From NCBI RefSeq assembly GCF_022458985.1, contig NC_061777.1, forward strand, positions 13,233,668 to 13,297,667: a stretch of DNA of 64,000 bases, in the 5' to 3' direction. Source of the DNA: Mugil cephalus. Its lineage: Eukaryota; Chordata; Actinopteri; Mugiliformes; Mugilidae. Below are positions 24,085 to 63,116 of the stretch, one piece after another; positions within the stretch are counted from its first letter, which is position 1; each line of letters begins with the position of its first letter. A model generated the notes under the pieces. That model was not told where the DNA came from. It worked only from the letters and a program-made list of their open reading frames with translations, and did no database searches. A program made the position numbers and the translations under genes.

Positions 24085-24161
24085 GAGAGTTCATGACACA
24101 CAACACTGTCAAAAAAAAAAAAAGTTTTGATCACTAGTTTGATTGAATGCACATGGGGTGT

Positions 24162-24167
24162 AATAAA
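24162..24167 (+). terminator. Peroxidase polyadenylation signal (proximal)
   Basis: AATAAA 78 bases past the stop. A second AATAAA lies at 24544-24549. Either or both may be used. Confidence 0.5.
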
Positions 24168-24543
24168 TCTTTATTATTTTTTTATCCACAAAAAATTTTT
24201 ATCCACAAAAAGTAGCACTCCTTTTTCAGATTTTTTTGTCTCTGTAATAATTCTTTGTTTGTCAGTTAATTGGATTAAAAGCCCAGAAATATAATACCAC
24301 CTTGCTTATGTGAGTCTTGCTGACAGAGCATGTTTAAAAAGCCATTGCTATGATACCTGCACTGTTAATGTCAAATGTACTGAAGGGCTTATTCTACATT
24401 TAATTTTATTTCAATATCTTTTTGTATTCTGTTTTTTTTCTTCCTGGTAACTCTTTTGATCTTTCAGAATTGTGACAAGTGATTGTTTTGCCTCTTTGGG
24501 TCACACTGGTTTGCTGTGTGAGATTCTGAGCCACTTTAATTTT

Positions 24544-24549
24544 AATAAA
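24544..24549 (+). terminator. Peroxidase polyadenylation signal (distal)
   Basis: AATAAA followed by a TGT-rich segment (CACTGTCTTTGACTCTG) typical of a downstream element. It would give a 3' UTR of about 490 bases. Confidence 0.5.
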
Positions 24550-27500
24550 TGAAAATTGCACTGTCTTTGACTCTGAAATCTATGATGAAACAGCACAACG
24601 ATTCAAGAAATATTAGTATATCCCATCTCATCTGCTACTTCCGCTTATACTCATTAGGGTGAAATGTTAGTATATGTGTATGGAGATGTAATATAACACG
24701 GCTCAGAATATTCATACGGGGACCAGCAGGTGGCACTGACAGACAAGTTTTCATGGACGGTCGCGGGACACCACCACAACCGCCTTCGGGTGAATTTTAG
24801 CTTCAGCCCACTTCACATTACTAGATTAATCTAGGAATGTCATTTTCATCTAAAGTGCTTCATATTTGCTGTAAAAATCCATGCTGGACGAAGGTTCAAA
24901 AGTTGGTGAGTAGGCTACTTTTTTCTCCTCTGCCTCTAAAGCCAAGCTTGTAACGAATTAAGTGATTACTGTATGGTCGACATAAATATGCCAGTATGAA
25001 AAATAAGACATAATATTTACTAAAACAGATGCAATAAAGAAATAATAGATGACTTTATTATTTGTTCTTTAAACCATGAGTTAGTAGTTATGTGAATTCA
25101 TGCTAAGCTGTTTATCATTTGCAAGAGTTGGTTATTTATATCTAAAGAAATGTTCCATCATAAAGGCTAATTATTAATATCATTTCACATTATGATATCT
25201 GAAAAAATCTACTTCTCCGTGCTTTTTGATTTTCACTGTTTTCATTACGTTAAAAGCATGTCTCAATAATAATAATAATTAATAATAATAATGGTAATAA
25301 TAATACTGATAGTATAACTTTTCGCAGCAGAGTTTATTTTTGGACACAGCGAGTTAATCAACCACCTTTTTATTTAGATTTAGCCGCCCACTGGCTTGGT
25401 TTTAGCTGTATCTGAGGACAATCTTTGTGTATATGTATATGCTATGTATATGTGCAGAAATTCATTAACTATCTAACTGTCTCGACTGAAAGGGAAGCGC
25501 AACACCTGTGCTTCTTATGTTACCTCAAGTCAAAACGCCTGAAGGTGAAGGTGAGAAGTTTGAAATAATATGCTTAGCAGATGTTAAGCTGCACCGATAT
25601 TATAGACCCAATTTACCTGAAAACACAAATGTCCCATTTCATAAAATAGGCTCAAACAATAATAGGGAAATTACATTCAGATAAAACTTTTAAAACCATG
25701 TCACTGATTAGTCGATCAGTGCCCCCCTAGAGATTTAAATATAGATTTGAGTAATTTTTCTTGGTGCGGAATCCAAAGGTTTGGCACGGGTTTATCAGAT
25801 GATGGTTTGTGATGTTAAGAAATGAGGCTAGCTTTAATTGCAGATGCCTACACTCCCGGGGGATTTACATCCTTGCCTAAATAAGTAAACAAAACCGAGC
25901 GCAATATAAGGCGATCGATTGGAGACGTAGTGGGTCGCATTAGCTCTGTTGTTTTCTATACAGTGGAGAGGAGGGACGGAAACCAGCTGCTGCCCCCCCT
26001 CCCCTCCAAACACACACACACACACACGCACGCACGCACACACACCACGCCCCTCCTGACCTCCGCGGACACAGTGCCATCCACACAGAGTGGCTCCGGG
26101 TGTCCCATGGGAGCAGGGGAATGCTGGAGAGGACGAGCGGCACACGATACCCCATTGTTTGGTTTAGCAGTCACTGATCCCCCTCCACCCCCACCCACCC
26201 TCACCCCCACCTCCTCCCAAAAAACACATGGGCTGACCGTCTCAGCGGGTTAAATTGATTAGAAAGACGTTTGTGGTTTGACTTAATCCCCCATTTTCGC
26301 CCCGGCTCTCCGCTTCACCAAATTAAGAAAGCCACACATTTAGACAGCAAGTCTTGCGGGCTGTGATAATCACGGCGGAGCTCCTCGCACCTGTGGGACT
26401 GAAGAAGGGAGACGGGTGGACTCCCCAGCACTGAATGCACTGCAAAACACACAGGCCAGGACGGGAAGATTTCTTAATAACGCGTGTCTAGTGACATGCG
26501 CAACGTCCACAAATTCACAAAAACACTGAAGAGGACTTTCTTCTGACATAAATAAATTAACATGTTATTAATTTGCACAAAGTACACATGTCCCGCTTTT
26601 TTAACTAAACTAAACATTCTCACACGGTTATATTAGAAATCTGCTTCATCCGAATAATTATTTAATGCGACTAAAACCAGTAACAAGCCAAGACAACTTT
26701 GCGTAGTTTCGATGCTCTGGGACATTAGTCCCACACTCTGAGCAAGTGTACCGCAGCAACTTCATATCCAAAGTTTTAATTTCTACTCCCTGCTTTCATT
26801 TTTGTTTGCAGGGAACCCATCACGAGCTTAATTTTCCTGCACATAGTCAAAATATGCCCCATCTATTAACTGCACTAAAACTGTGTTACCAAACCAAGTG
26901 CCTCAACTATCCGCAGCTTTTCATGCAGTGCTTTCCTTAAGTGGGACAGTAAGAGAACCAGTAAATCCCTGCATGCAGCAGACTGGAAGGAGCGCATCTC
27001 TCTTGTATTTTTTTTTTTTTTGCAACGAGTGAAGGAATTTTATTAAAGTGTGTGTCATCACGTATAGATTTCTCATGGTTTTAGGGTTAAGTAGAGCTGT
27101 CAGTCATGTCGGGAGACGTGTGTGAGGGACACGGCGGCAGGGCGGAGACTCGGCAGCAGGATTCCCCGAGACTGCTCTCATAATTGGGAGAACATCTGAC
27201 TTTGTCCCGCGCTGGCAGATGGTGAGTTGAGGCGGGATCCAAGGGGGGAGATTTACATTCATTGTCCAGGCGCACAAACTCCACACAGAGACAATGGTCT
27301 CGGTAAGGGGCAAGGAACCAGGATTGGTGAAAAAAAAAAAAACTTTCCTTTTCAAAGCCAGACGAATGGGAGCGGAAATTAATTTCAGTCCACAAGAAAG
27401 ACCCCAAAACATGATATATGTTGATATAATCCTACATACAAACGACAGATCAACATTAGATTCTGATAAATGATATCGTAATATTTATAACAAAATCTAA

Positions 27501-28954
27501 ATGTTAAGTTTGCGAAAAAAGTTTCATGGATATAGCAGAAATATTGTGCTACCAAGTGAAACTTGGTCGAGAGTGACTACTTTTATATCCGCACATTACA
27601 TTTTTATTTATAAATCATATTGAAGTACTGGCCTGTCATTTGTAACTGGTTCCATGGCCAGTTTGGAATTGATAACACAGTCTGTTGTATTGATTAAGAA
27701 CTCATTTCGGGCTCTGTCAGGCAGCGGTCCAAACGCCAATCAGAGCGCAGCCCTGTCGGCGGCTGGCGGAGATTGATGGACCAACCAGACGGCCATTGTT
27801 GCAGATGACACTGATGCGATGCGTCCTCAGCGGAATCACTGCGTTCAAAGGAGCAGACGGTCGAGCTGCTGAATACGCGCCTGTCGAGAGCGCACTTGTG
27901 TTAAATGTTGACTTGAATGAATAGACCCAACAGGATTTGCTGTACTGCCTATTCAAGCCCGTAGCTGCTCAGCATGTACAACAGAATCTGAAGGGAAAAT
28001 TTAACAAGTGGCTTTAGGAAGCCCCCCAAAACATTCACACGTCGTGGACGTGAACGTTAACATTCTTCATATTGAATAATGCTTGGATAAAGAGAACAAT
28101 ATAGATTGCCCCCACTCAACCCCTTATCTGCGCATACGCAAATAAGACCTTTAAATTTCAGTGCGCAATTTATGAAATGATACATTTGTTTCTCGCAGAA
28201 CCTACCGATTCTTACAGTTCCTGCTTCAAAAATACCGATATGTTTTGTTAATCTGATATTATCAATCTAGTCGAACTTAATGTGTGAAAAGTTTGCGGGG
28301 GGAGTCACTGGTTGGATGCTGAATCTGGCAGAAGTCCAAACAACGGATGCACTTTACACCAATGAGAGCATCCATTTCAACAATCGGTCCCCCATATGGC
28401 ACCAAGGCCCCTCCTCCACGCTCTATCCCGGCTGAGGGTCTCATTCATGCTTCAAGACAGCGGTTCACTACAGGCTTCCTGGCCCACGGATCAACTGTTT
28501 TGATCCGATCTGGCCTTGTGACAAAGGAAGACTTTCTGCGCACAAAGATTTTTAAAGAATATTCTGAGACTGACTGCCGGCGGAGCTGAACTCACCAAGC
28601 AGGTGATTCACTGAGCTCGAACTGAGGCTGGATATACGCGCTCGGACGATGCTTGCAATCAGTGGAGGAATATATTTATTACAATCACTTGAACGGTAAA
28701 ATTAAGTCGGTGTGGATTTGTTCTGTTGAGACGCCTTCTGAAACATCACACAGCGCCGGTCATTAATTTTTCAAAGCTTTGCGAACGATCGTTTTTTTTT
28801 CTTTTTTTTTTTTGGTTGTCTTTTTTCAGAGCAGCGCTCTGGGGGAGCGCAGCACCTTGAAGTGGACCTTCTGTTGTTTGCCAAAGTGCTTTAGTTGTCC
28901 AACTCTTTTTTTTAAGTTCAGAAAAGTGCACCTCCCGATCAGGACAAGGCTTAA
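24550..28954. other. Intergenic and promoter-side DNA upstream of ebf4
   Basis: Contains a 40-base relic of the common fish repeat near 24622-24661 (CTACTTCCGCTTATACTCAT), AAT tracts near 25266-25310 and a CA/CGCA microsatellite near 26009-26045. The stretch 27100-28950 is richer in CG dinucleotides and ends in the ebf4 start exon. No TATA box is obvious near 28955, and the transcription start cannot be placed. Open frames here show no domains. Confidence 0.5.
25854..25863. promoter_or_regulatory. Consensus EBF/COE binding site upstream of ebf4
   Basis: TCCCGGGGGA fits the palindromic EBF consensus TCCCNNGGGA exactly. It lies 3.1 kb upstream of the ebf4 start codon and 1.8 kb downstream of the peroxidase gene. 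EBF proteins are known to cross- and auto-regulate; use of this site is inferred from the match only, and chance occurrence is possible. Confidence 0.3.
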
Positions 28955-55335
<26,381 letters not shown>

Positions 55336-56514
55336 CAAAGCACCCACCCCAATCTACCCCAGACCACTGCTTCACTTAGCCTCTCTTTTGGCACTGAGAG
55401 GGCAGGGAGAACGGAAAATTGATCTTTAGCGACCATGTGTAACTTTCCTCCCTGACCGCCCCCCTCCCCACCCCCACAACTTCTGCCATTTCTTAGTTCC
55501 TTTTTCATCCTGTCGGATGAACAGGACGGGGTACGAAAATGTCCAAAGAGCAGCCTTCTCTTCAGATGCAGAGGAGAATACTCCACCCACAGCCACAGAC
55601 AGACCATGCTCCTTAGCAAACAGCACCAGACTGGACAGTGTAGCGCTGCGCGTGTAATGAAGCATCTGAAAGGAAAACTGGTTCCAATTTCACGTCAAGC
55701 TTCAAAAGCATCCGCATTGACCCCTGGCCTACAGTCACATGCAGTAGTCAGTTCTTCCAGCCTGCCCAAACCCTAGGCCAGAGACTCACAGGATGCGCTG
55801 TGAAAGCACTGAGCGTTGACGGATGACGGACGACTCTGATAAAATGTCGCAGCTCTAAAAAGCAGGGTCCTGTTTTTGTCTGTGTATGGACACCTTAAAT
55901 GGCATGTGTGTACAATGTCTGTGAGTTAGAGAGAGGTTTTTGTTTTTGTAGTAGACTGTTTGAAGACGATTTACATTCCAGAAAAATAGACCCTTTATTT
56001 TTTGTTCTGGTCTCTACGGTTTTTCAAGGGAGAACTCTTTGTCTCAAGGGTTATTACTAAAGGAATTCATATATTGATTTATTTAAGAACAAGCAATTTA
56101 ACTTATTATAGTTAGTTTAGGGAATAATATAAATGTGTTTTTATAAAGTGGTCTTTTTTTCCCCAGCTGAAATGAAGTTATCTCAGCGACTGCTAATTGA
56201 TTTGATAAATGATCATAGAGAATGGATTTTGCAGTGGATAAATTCAGTTATTTGGTATAAAACATCACCAGTTTGCAGGTATAACTTGCATAACCAAATG
56301 TATGTGTTATGCTCATAGTTAAAGAAGGTTATTGTCCTTGTGTAAAGGAAAATGTTAGTTAGCCTTATCCTTTTAATTTAATGCATGCCTTGTTACACCA
56401 ATGCCCTGATACTTTTTCATTCCACATTGCAAATTTTTATGACTTATAGATTTTACTCTTTCATTTTAAATGTCTTAATCCAGTACAGGTCTTTAGTCTC
56501 TATGCAGTACCGTA

Positions 56515-56520
56515 AATAAA
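56515..56520 (+). terminator. ebf4 polyadenylation signal
   Basis: AATAAA about 1.18 kb past the stop, within an AT-rich 3' UTR-like region. Another AATAAA lies near 56826. Long 3' UTRs are usual for EBF genes; which signal is used is not known. Confidence 0.45.
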
Positions 56521-59500
56521 AGCACAACTGCTGAAAGGAAAGGAACCAGGTGTATTTGGTGTATATTAACCCCTGTTTTTGCCACTATTACTGATTTTCT
56601 TCATCACAACAGAAGCTGCATTTCTCAGGACATGAAAACAAAGAACACAAAAAGCAGAGGATGTTTGCAAATTTGTTTTTAGAGTTTGGTTAATTTTATT
56701 TATTTAAAAAATTATTAGCAATTTAATAATATGTTTTTTTTTGAGCCATCTTTCTTTGAAACAATACAAAAAAGGGTGCAAATGTTGATTTGTATATTTC
56801 AAGGTGTAATTATATTTTGTGCTCCAAATAAAACAAATAAGACAAAGGAAGTCCGTGATGCCAAATTAAGTTGATTTAGTTCTCGCACTGCATTAAATCC
56901 TGAAGTGTCTTGATGGTTACTTTTTTCCACACGTGTGCAAAAGCTGAATCGCGCGGTAAGTATTTTCACACACGTCGTTTATTATCTGACATCCTCCTGG
57001 ACACTGAGATTCTCCTGCAAGGCTCCACATTTCGAGGTTGTGCCGGATCTATTTTCGACTGTGCCCATCACCTGTGTGCTCGTGCAGCTTGTTACACTGT
57101 TTTGTATACATAGCTGATGAGCCGCAGCATCTTAATTGTGATGCGAGCGTTAAAGACTGAGTAGAGCATGTCAAGATAAACAACACCCCCCTCCCATCTC
57201 TCTCCTCTCCAATAAGCCTGCTTTTCTCTGAGGACCGAGCCTCTGGGGGCCCAAGTGAGAACCACATGAGTCTCCCACCAACGCAGCTTCCTCCTCCCCT
57301 GTCTCGTTCTTTCTCTTAAAACACACACACACAGGCTTTTGCCTCACCACTGCCTTGTTTTTCTAGTCTTTGTTTGGTGCTGCTTCATCCTTCCTTTTTT
57401 TTCCCTCTTCTCTTTTGCTCCCTTGAAATGGCCCTTCTCTGTTAATGTAATTAGCACTGGTAAAGAAGGGCAGTTAATTACCCACTCTATTTTGATCGGG
57501 TAATTAATGTTATGCCAGGAAACAGCAACTGTTTCATTAACATAGCCCTCAAAGCAGTGAGGGGGTAGGGTAGCACCCGGTGGATGCCCGTCTGCGTGTG
57601 CTATATGTGTTTATGTGATACACATATGGACAAACTGTGTTAAAACAACTCGGCGCTCGGTGACAGTGAGCAAGACTTCAAACATCCGACGCTCTCTGTG
57701 ATCTGACCTCAACGGCAAGTCCCTCTTTCTCTCCGTGCAGGCTCCTCGCCGTCGAAGTTGCACTGACACCTGCCTCTCCCTCATCATCTCCCTCTCCCTC
57801 CTTTGATATGCCGTTAATTTGACAACTTAAAGTCAGCTTTGTTGAGAGCACCTCGGCATTCATCTTGTTGAATGCTCCTCCTGCCCAGTGGTGCAGGAGC
57901 CATATGCTCCTCTTCCACATGACTGTTTTGCCGCGAGTGCGGCGGCGGCGCCATTTACTGTTTTCTGATCACAGTTTGGATAAAGGCAGGGAATGAGATG
58001 CCACCTGCCGCCGAGTCGTTCCATATTACGCTGCAAGCGCAGCTTCAAAAGAGATTCGGAGCATATGAAAGCACAACCATGTCATCATTCATTATCAGTC
58101 CTGTAAACAAAACTTCGTATCTAATTTACAGTATTGTCTTACTTACAATAGACGGAGCGCAAAATGCACCCTTCCCTTTTTTCTCTCAGGGGATATGTTT
58201 GTGTTTATATACCCAATTAGCCCTCCGGCCACAGCATGGCCGTGCATTAGGCTGACATTAGCCCCGGGTGTATGCAACGCCTGTGTGCATGTGCTATAAA
58301 ATACAGTGCACCCCTTTCTGATGTGAGGCATAATTTCAGGGGTGTGCGTGCCTTATTAGGCAGACGGCGCTTGACAGGGTGGCCCACTGTTTTGTCAAAT
58401 AGATTGGTAGATTGGCTTCACACCCAGCCAGTGTCCTTTGCCTTTGGCCCGTCAGTAAAACCTGCATTGTTGCCCATTAGACCACTGGACCCCGATTCCT
58501 TTTTCTAAAATGAATCCCCCACCCCTTCTGCCATTCCCTTGGGTGTCAGTAGAGTGGGGTGGCAGATGGGACAGACACAGAGATGCCCCCATGAGACCAC
58601 CCCCACCAAAATACACACACATACATAGACACACGTAAACACACACATGTGCATTCACATATAGGTGCACGCACAAATGCAAACACGAAACACACCCACA
58701 CGCACACACACACAAACTGCACAGCAGCAACACATCGCTCCCCTGCCCCCAGACACAAACCTCATCTGTCAGCCTGCTGCTTTTGTCCGGACCACAGGAG
58801 TGCGTTCTGTGAACACAGAGTGACGTCTCTGTCCCTGCCTCTCAATCTGTGCTCTGTGTACCTGCGATTGTGTGCGTGGCTGAGGCGGGGAGACAGAAAA
58901 GCACAGCTTCACGGGGCGAGTGGTGTGAGGGGAATTGCATTTAAAAAGTCGTGCAGTCGTATGTTCCTGTAATGATGCACACGCACCCATCTTACTTTTA
59001 AGATTTGTTTTGGTCAAACCTGGTTACTTTAAATCAATCGTTTGTCATTTAAGTATATCGTAAGGACCATCAGTCCCAGTGTGTATGTAAAATATATATA
59101 GTTGTACATACACATATTGTTTTACACACAGTGGTTGGTTTGTGCAAAGTTTTGCGTTAAACAGAATCTTTTTTTCTTTTTTCTTTTTTTTTTTTTGGTT
59201 TTGGTCCCTCTAAGACATGCCCATTTTGGGGTAAAACCAGTATCCAAATCTTTGCTTTAGTAGTGGGCTCTACCCTGCTTGTTTACATTCGAGTAAACCA
59301 CAGATCCATTTGCTGGCTGTAGAATTTGTGTGAATATACACAAACTTGGCATCCATTTTTCCTTACTTTTTTTTACGATTTCACTTTTTGATTAAAACAT
59401 CAGCTTGGTAAAAAGCTGGAGTGTGTTTACAATCCTGTGTCTGTTTGTTGGTTTTATGTCAGGGTCTTTCTCCTCCTCTGGGTGTAATATTGACAATTAG

Positions 59501-62500
59501 CCAGATTAGAGGAGTGGGGATGTAATTTGGGCCAAACGTAGGTATTGGCTGTTTGTGCGCACGGCTGTGTGAGGTGAGAAGGCCCCATGCTGGTGATTAA
59601 TTACAGCCAGGCCTGGTGACAGAGGTGGGAGCTCTCCCAGTGCTGTCTGCAGACGACATGGAGGGAAATCCAGCCTGGCTAATTGACCCGGCTTCTGTAA
59701 GGCCATCCATCAACTGTGGCCCGAGTGGCCCCGTAAGAAACACATTATTCAGAGGTAAGTTAGTTAACCAACTAGCGCTCCGCCATTCATTAATGATATT
59801 AGCTCCCCCCCTGTCTGTCTCTGCAAATCAGCATGCTGTGATATATGCAGTGTTTTATATTCCATGTTGATTGATATTTCAGAAATTATTCTGCACCAGT
59901 TTGGCCTTAAAGTACCTCAGCAGCTACAGCCTCCTCAGCTAGATAGACATAGCTCACTTTTTAACTTTTTGCCTTTTGTGATCCCTTGCCATATTTGTTT
60001 ATTTTTTATCTTCCCAGTGTAAATTTGATTTAGGAAATGCCAAGTAACAGCTAATAAACTTAATAATACAGACTAAATAAAGGAGAGAAGGGGGTTATAG
60101 CATTCAGACAAGCTGTCAGAGCAGTATCCACGCGGTGTGAGCGTAGGATGGAGAGCCAAGAGGTCTCCACTCTTCACACCTGGTCAGGGCCCACATGTGC
60201 CTTCATTTGACTCCCCCGTGCAACAGCCTCCCAGATATCTCACAAGAGAAGAAGGCAAGACATATGGAGACATATATTAAAGTCAGTGTGCGGTGGGGAC
60301 GTTTCCACGTATGCAGGAGCAATGATTTCTCATCCCCAGAAGGTGACTTGCAGAGAGTAAGTGCACCTGGGTCACTCTAGTTTGACCCTTCGCCAGTGAT
60401 GAAGGTGTCATTCAGACGATGTGTGTGTGTGTGTGTGTGTGTGTGTTTGTGTGGGTGAGTTGGCGTCAAAACAAATGCTATCATCAGAGTTGTAGAGGTT
60501 TCATGGTTTCAGAGTGTGCAGCAGTTCATTATCATTCTCATTCATATAAACTGTGGATCCTTTGTGAATGAGGAAGCCCCATAGCGCCACCTTCCTGTGA
60601 AACAGCAGGGCTTGATTTATTTATTTTTCTTCATTCAGTTTTCACTATTCACTTCAGTCACTGCAAATGTTTGGTTATTTAGATACAGGATTTCCCTAGA
60701 TTAGATAGATCAGATTTCTCCAATTAGTTGCTATTTTAATTTATCTCTTATCTTATCTTTATTCGGTATTGTAGCTGTGGTTCTGCCTACAGAAGCACCA
60801 CTGTTGCAACAACTACAAACAACCATTTTATGTCTTGTTGTCCTCTGTATACCAGCATGCATAAATATGCTGAAGGATATCTAATCAAATAAATCCATTC
60901 ATTAGGAGAGCTGCTGGTATTTCTGCTTTTGCATTAATTACATAGTCATTACCATATCAATTAGAGAAATCAGAGATCATGTAATTAAGGTTTAACCAAA
61001 AGCACCTGCTGCCTCTGGGCTGCGATGTGCATGTGTGTGTTTGCTTCGGTCCTAATCTAATCTCTGGCCTTTGACAGGACTCCCCCTCATCAATCCTGAG
61101 CTGTCGGAATTCAGCTTCGTTTTTTTTTTTTTTGTGTGTGTGTTGTTTTGTTTTTGTTTATTGGAGTCAGTTGGTGGTTTGGGGAGGGTGTCATGCGAAA
61201 TGTTGTCATGGCGATCCAATTGATTGGCAGGGGATGCCTGATTAGAAGGGAAGAATAGGAGACAGGTGGGAGGAGGCGGGCTTTACATCCAAGAGAACAG
61301 ATTGGGACAAAGTGAGGACTAGCTGGATGTCACGAGGGGAGTCGTTGTCTATTTTGGCTCTGGTTACTCCTTGTTAAAGATAACCAGTAATTACTCTAAC
61401 GGTCCACAGAGGTTTTTCTTGCATTCAGTGGTTTCTGGGGTTGAAACAATATCACCAGATGTTCATGTGTTTGGCTTTCATGTAACCGAAGTGAGCCGAA
61501 CTACAGGAATATATCTAATATTTATTATAGAGGCCGATTAACATCAACAAGTAACAGAGGTACCTTACCACAGAAGGAGAGATTTGTGGCCTTGTTTTAC
61601 CACCAGTGAGGGGAGAAAAAGATGGATGGTGCTGAGAGGAGGATGGAATTTTAGTTTTTTATGTGAAGGGTACGAGGAAGCCATGTGTAAGGAATTTATG
61701 AAAGAAAAATATAGGTAAAGATATAGGGCACAAAAGGAGCCGGGAGTGACAAGAGGGAGAAGTGAGAGGAAGGGAATCGGACTCATGGGGTCAGGTCTCA
61801 ACTGCTGAGGTGACACCAACCTCCGGCCTCCTCCTCTGCACTTCCTGTTCCAGTCCCTTTCTTCTCTGAATTCTTTCTCTTGGCCCCTTTTATCCTATTA
61901 CCTTCTTTCTCACTGAGCCCAGTCTGCTCCTTCTCCACACCAAGTGATAAAGTTTAGGCCCTCAAGTTCAGTTATTAACAATGACAAAAGGAAATGCTAG
62001 CTCAGGGCATATATTCCGGTTATTGGTAATATTTTAGCCTATAAAGTTTTTTTTTTCTTCATATTTGTAGCTCATAAATGCCTACTACTACAAAAATCAG
62101 ATTGCAGAAACAAATAGCTGAATACATTTTGGTCAGTCAGCAGTGCAAATTTGCAGGAAGAGATAGTGGTATAGTTCAGTTTTACTGGAGGACACATCTC
62201 AGTATGTCCACAAAATGGTATAACAGACTTTTTTATGAATAGAATGATAAAATCCCGGACTTGTTTCCTCTGCTGTCCTTTGCGCCCATGATTGTATTTA
62301 AATTGTTTTGGAAAAGTGTGACATCTAGTATTTTTTTTTCCCATATGGAGCTGATTTGATTGTGCAAGTTAAACCACCCATCAGTCTGGTTTATTTAAGA
62401 AAGTAAAAGCTGCTTAATTGGTTGTCAACAGAACTGTCTACAGTGGCAGATGCTTTGTGCTCTCAGGTCAGACACTATGAGTTTCACTGTCCTTCCCAGT

Positions 62501-62716
62501 CTGAATACCAGCTAAGCATTGAAGGAAGTAAATGTTCTCTTTGCATCGTCCTCTCACCCTCCTCATTACCTCCATCCATTCTTGCATCCTTTGTGGTTAA
62601 GCCAAGACATTATAGGGTCAGTGCCGCACAACTCGAACTGACTTTAAATAATAGCGAGTAAGTGAACTAAAATTACTGTATAGACACCAAAATTAGTAGC
62701 CTACTGTGTCTTAAGG
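56521..62716. other. Intergenic DNA downstream of ebf4 with candidate conserved non-coding blocks
   Basis: No coding exon recognised. Complex, non-repetitive blocks with TAATTA-type motifs occur at about 57425-57545, 58185-58430, 59490-59750 and 60895-61035. Between them are CA/CGCA tracts (58605-58715) and a GT microsatellite (60420-60446). The blocks resemble developmental enhancers by motif density only. Confidence 0.45.
60420..60446. repeat. GT dinucleotide microsatellite
   Basis: Thirteen TG units. Confidence 0.9.
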
Positions 62717-63105
62717 GGCGGTACCGATTAGTCGACTAGTCGATTACTAGACTTTACTGCGCGCTCACCGATCACGTGACAATAACAACATGGACGCCTC
62801 GGTGAAGACAGGTGAGGAATCGTGTGGGTCGCCGGAGCAAACTAGCTGCGATTCATCAACTGTTTTGAAATACTTCACTAAAGATGAAGCCCGTAACTCA
62901 GTGACGTGTGAAATATGTAAGTCAACCCTAAAATACAACAAAAGTACCGCAATGAACACTCATGTGTGTCGAAGTTATTACACCTTTATCCGCTGTTTCT
63001 GGAAAAGACGCTACAATATGTGTTCAGGTCAAGAGTATATTTCATTGTTGCAAAGGATTACTTTCCACTGTGTTTTACGAGTGACGTCATCTAATCGATT
63101 TCGCC
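62717..63105 (+). mobile_element. Short DNA-transposon relic encoding part of a BED zinc finger (hAT-like)
   Basis: An open frame at 62790-63116 starts MDASVKTGEE and contains VLKYFTKDEARNSVTCEICK followed by STAMNTHVC, the CxxC...H pattern of BED fingers found in hAT transposases and ZBED genes. The frame then runs into unrelated sequence, so no catalytic domain is present. The left flank GGCGGTACCGATTAG and the complement of the right flank (GGCGAAATCGATTAGATGAC) are imperfect inverted repeats (about 14 of 18 positions). This suggests a deleted, non-autonomous copy that kept the first exon. A genuine ZBED exon is less likely. Confidence 0.55.
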
Positions 63106-63116
63106 TGGACTCTTAG

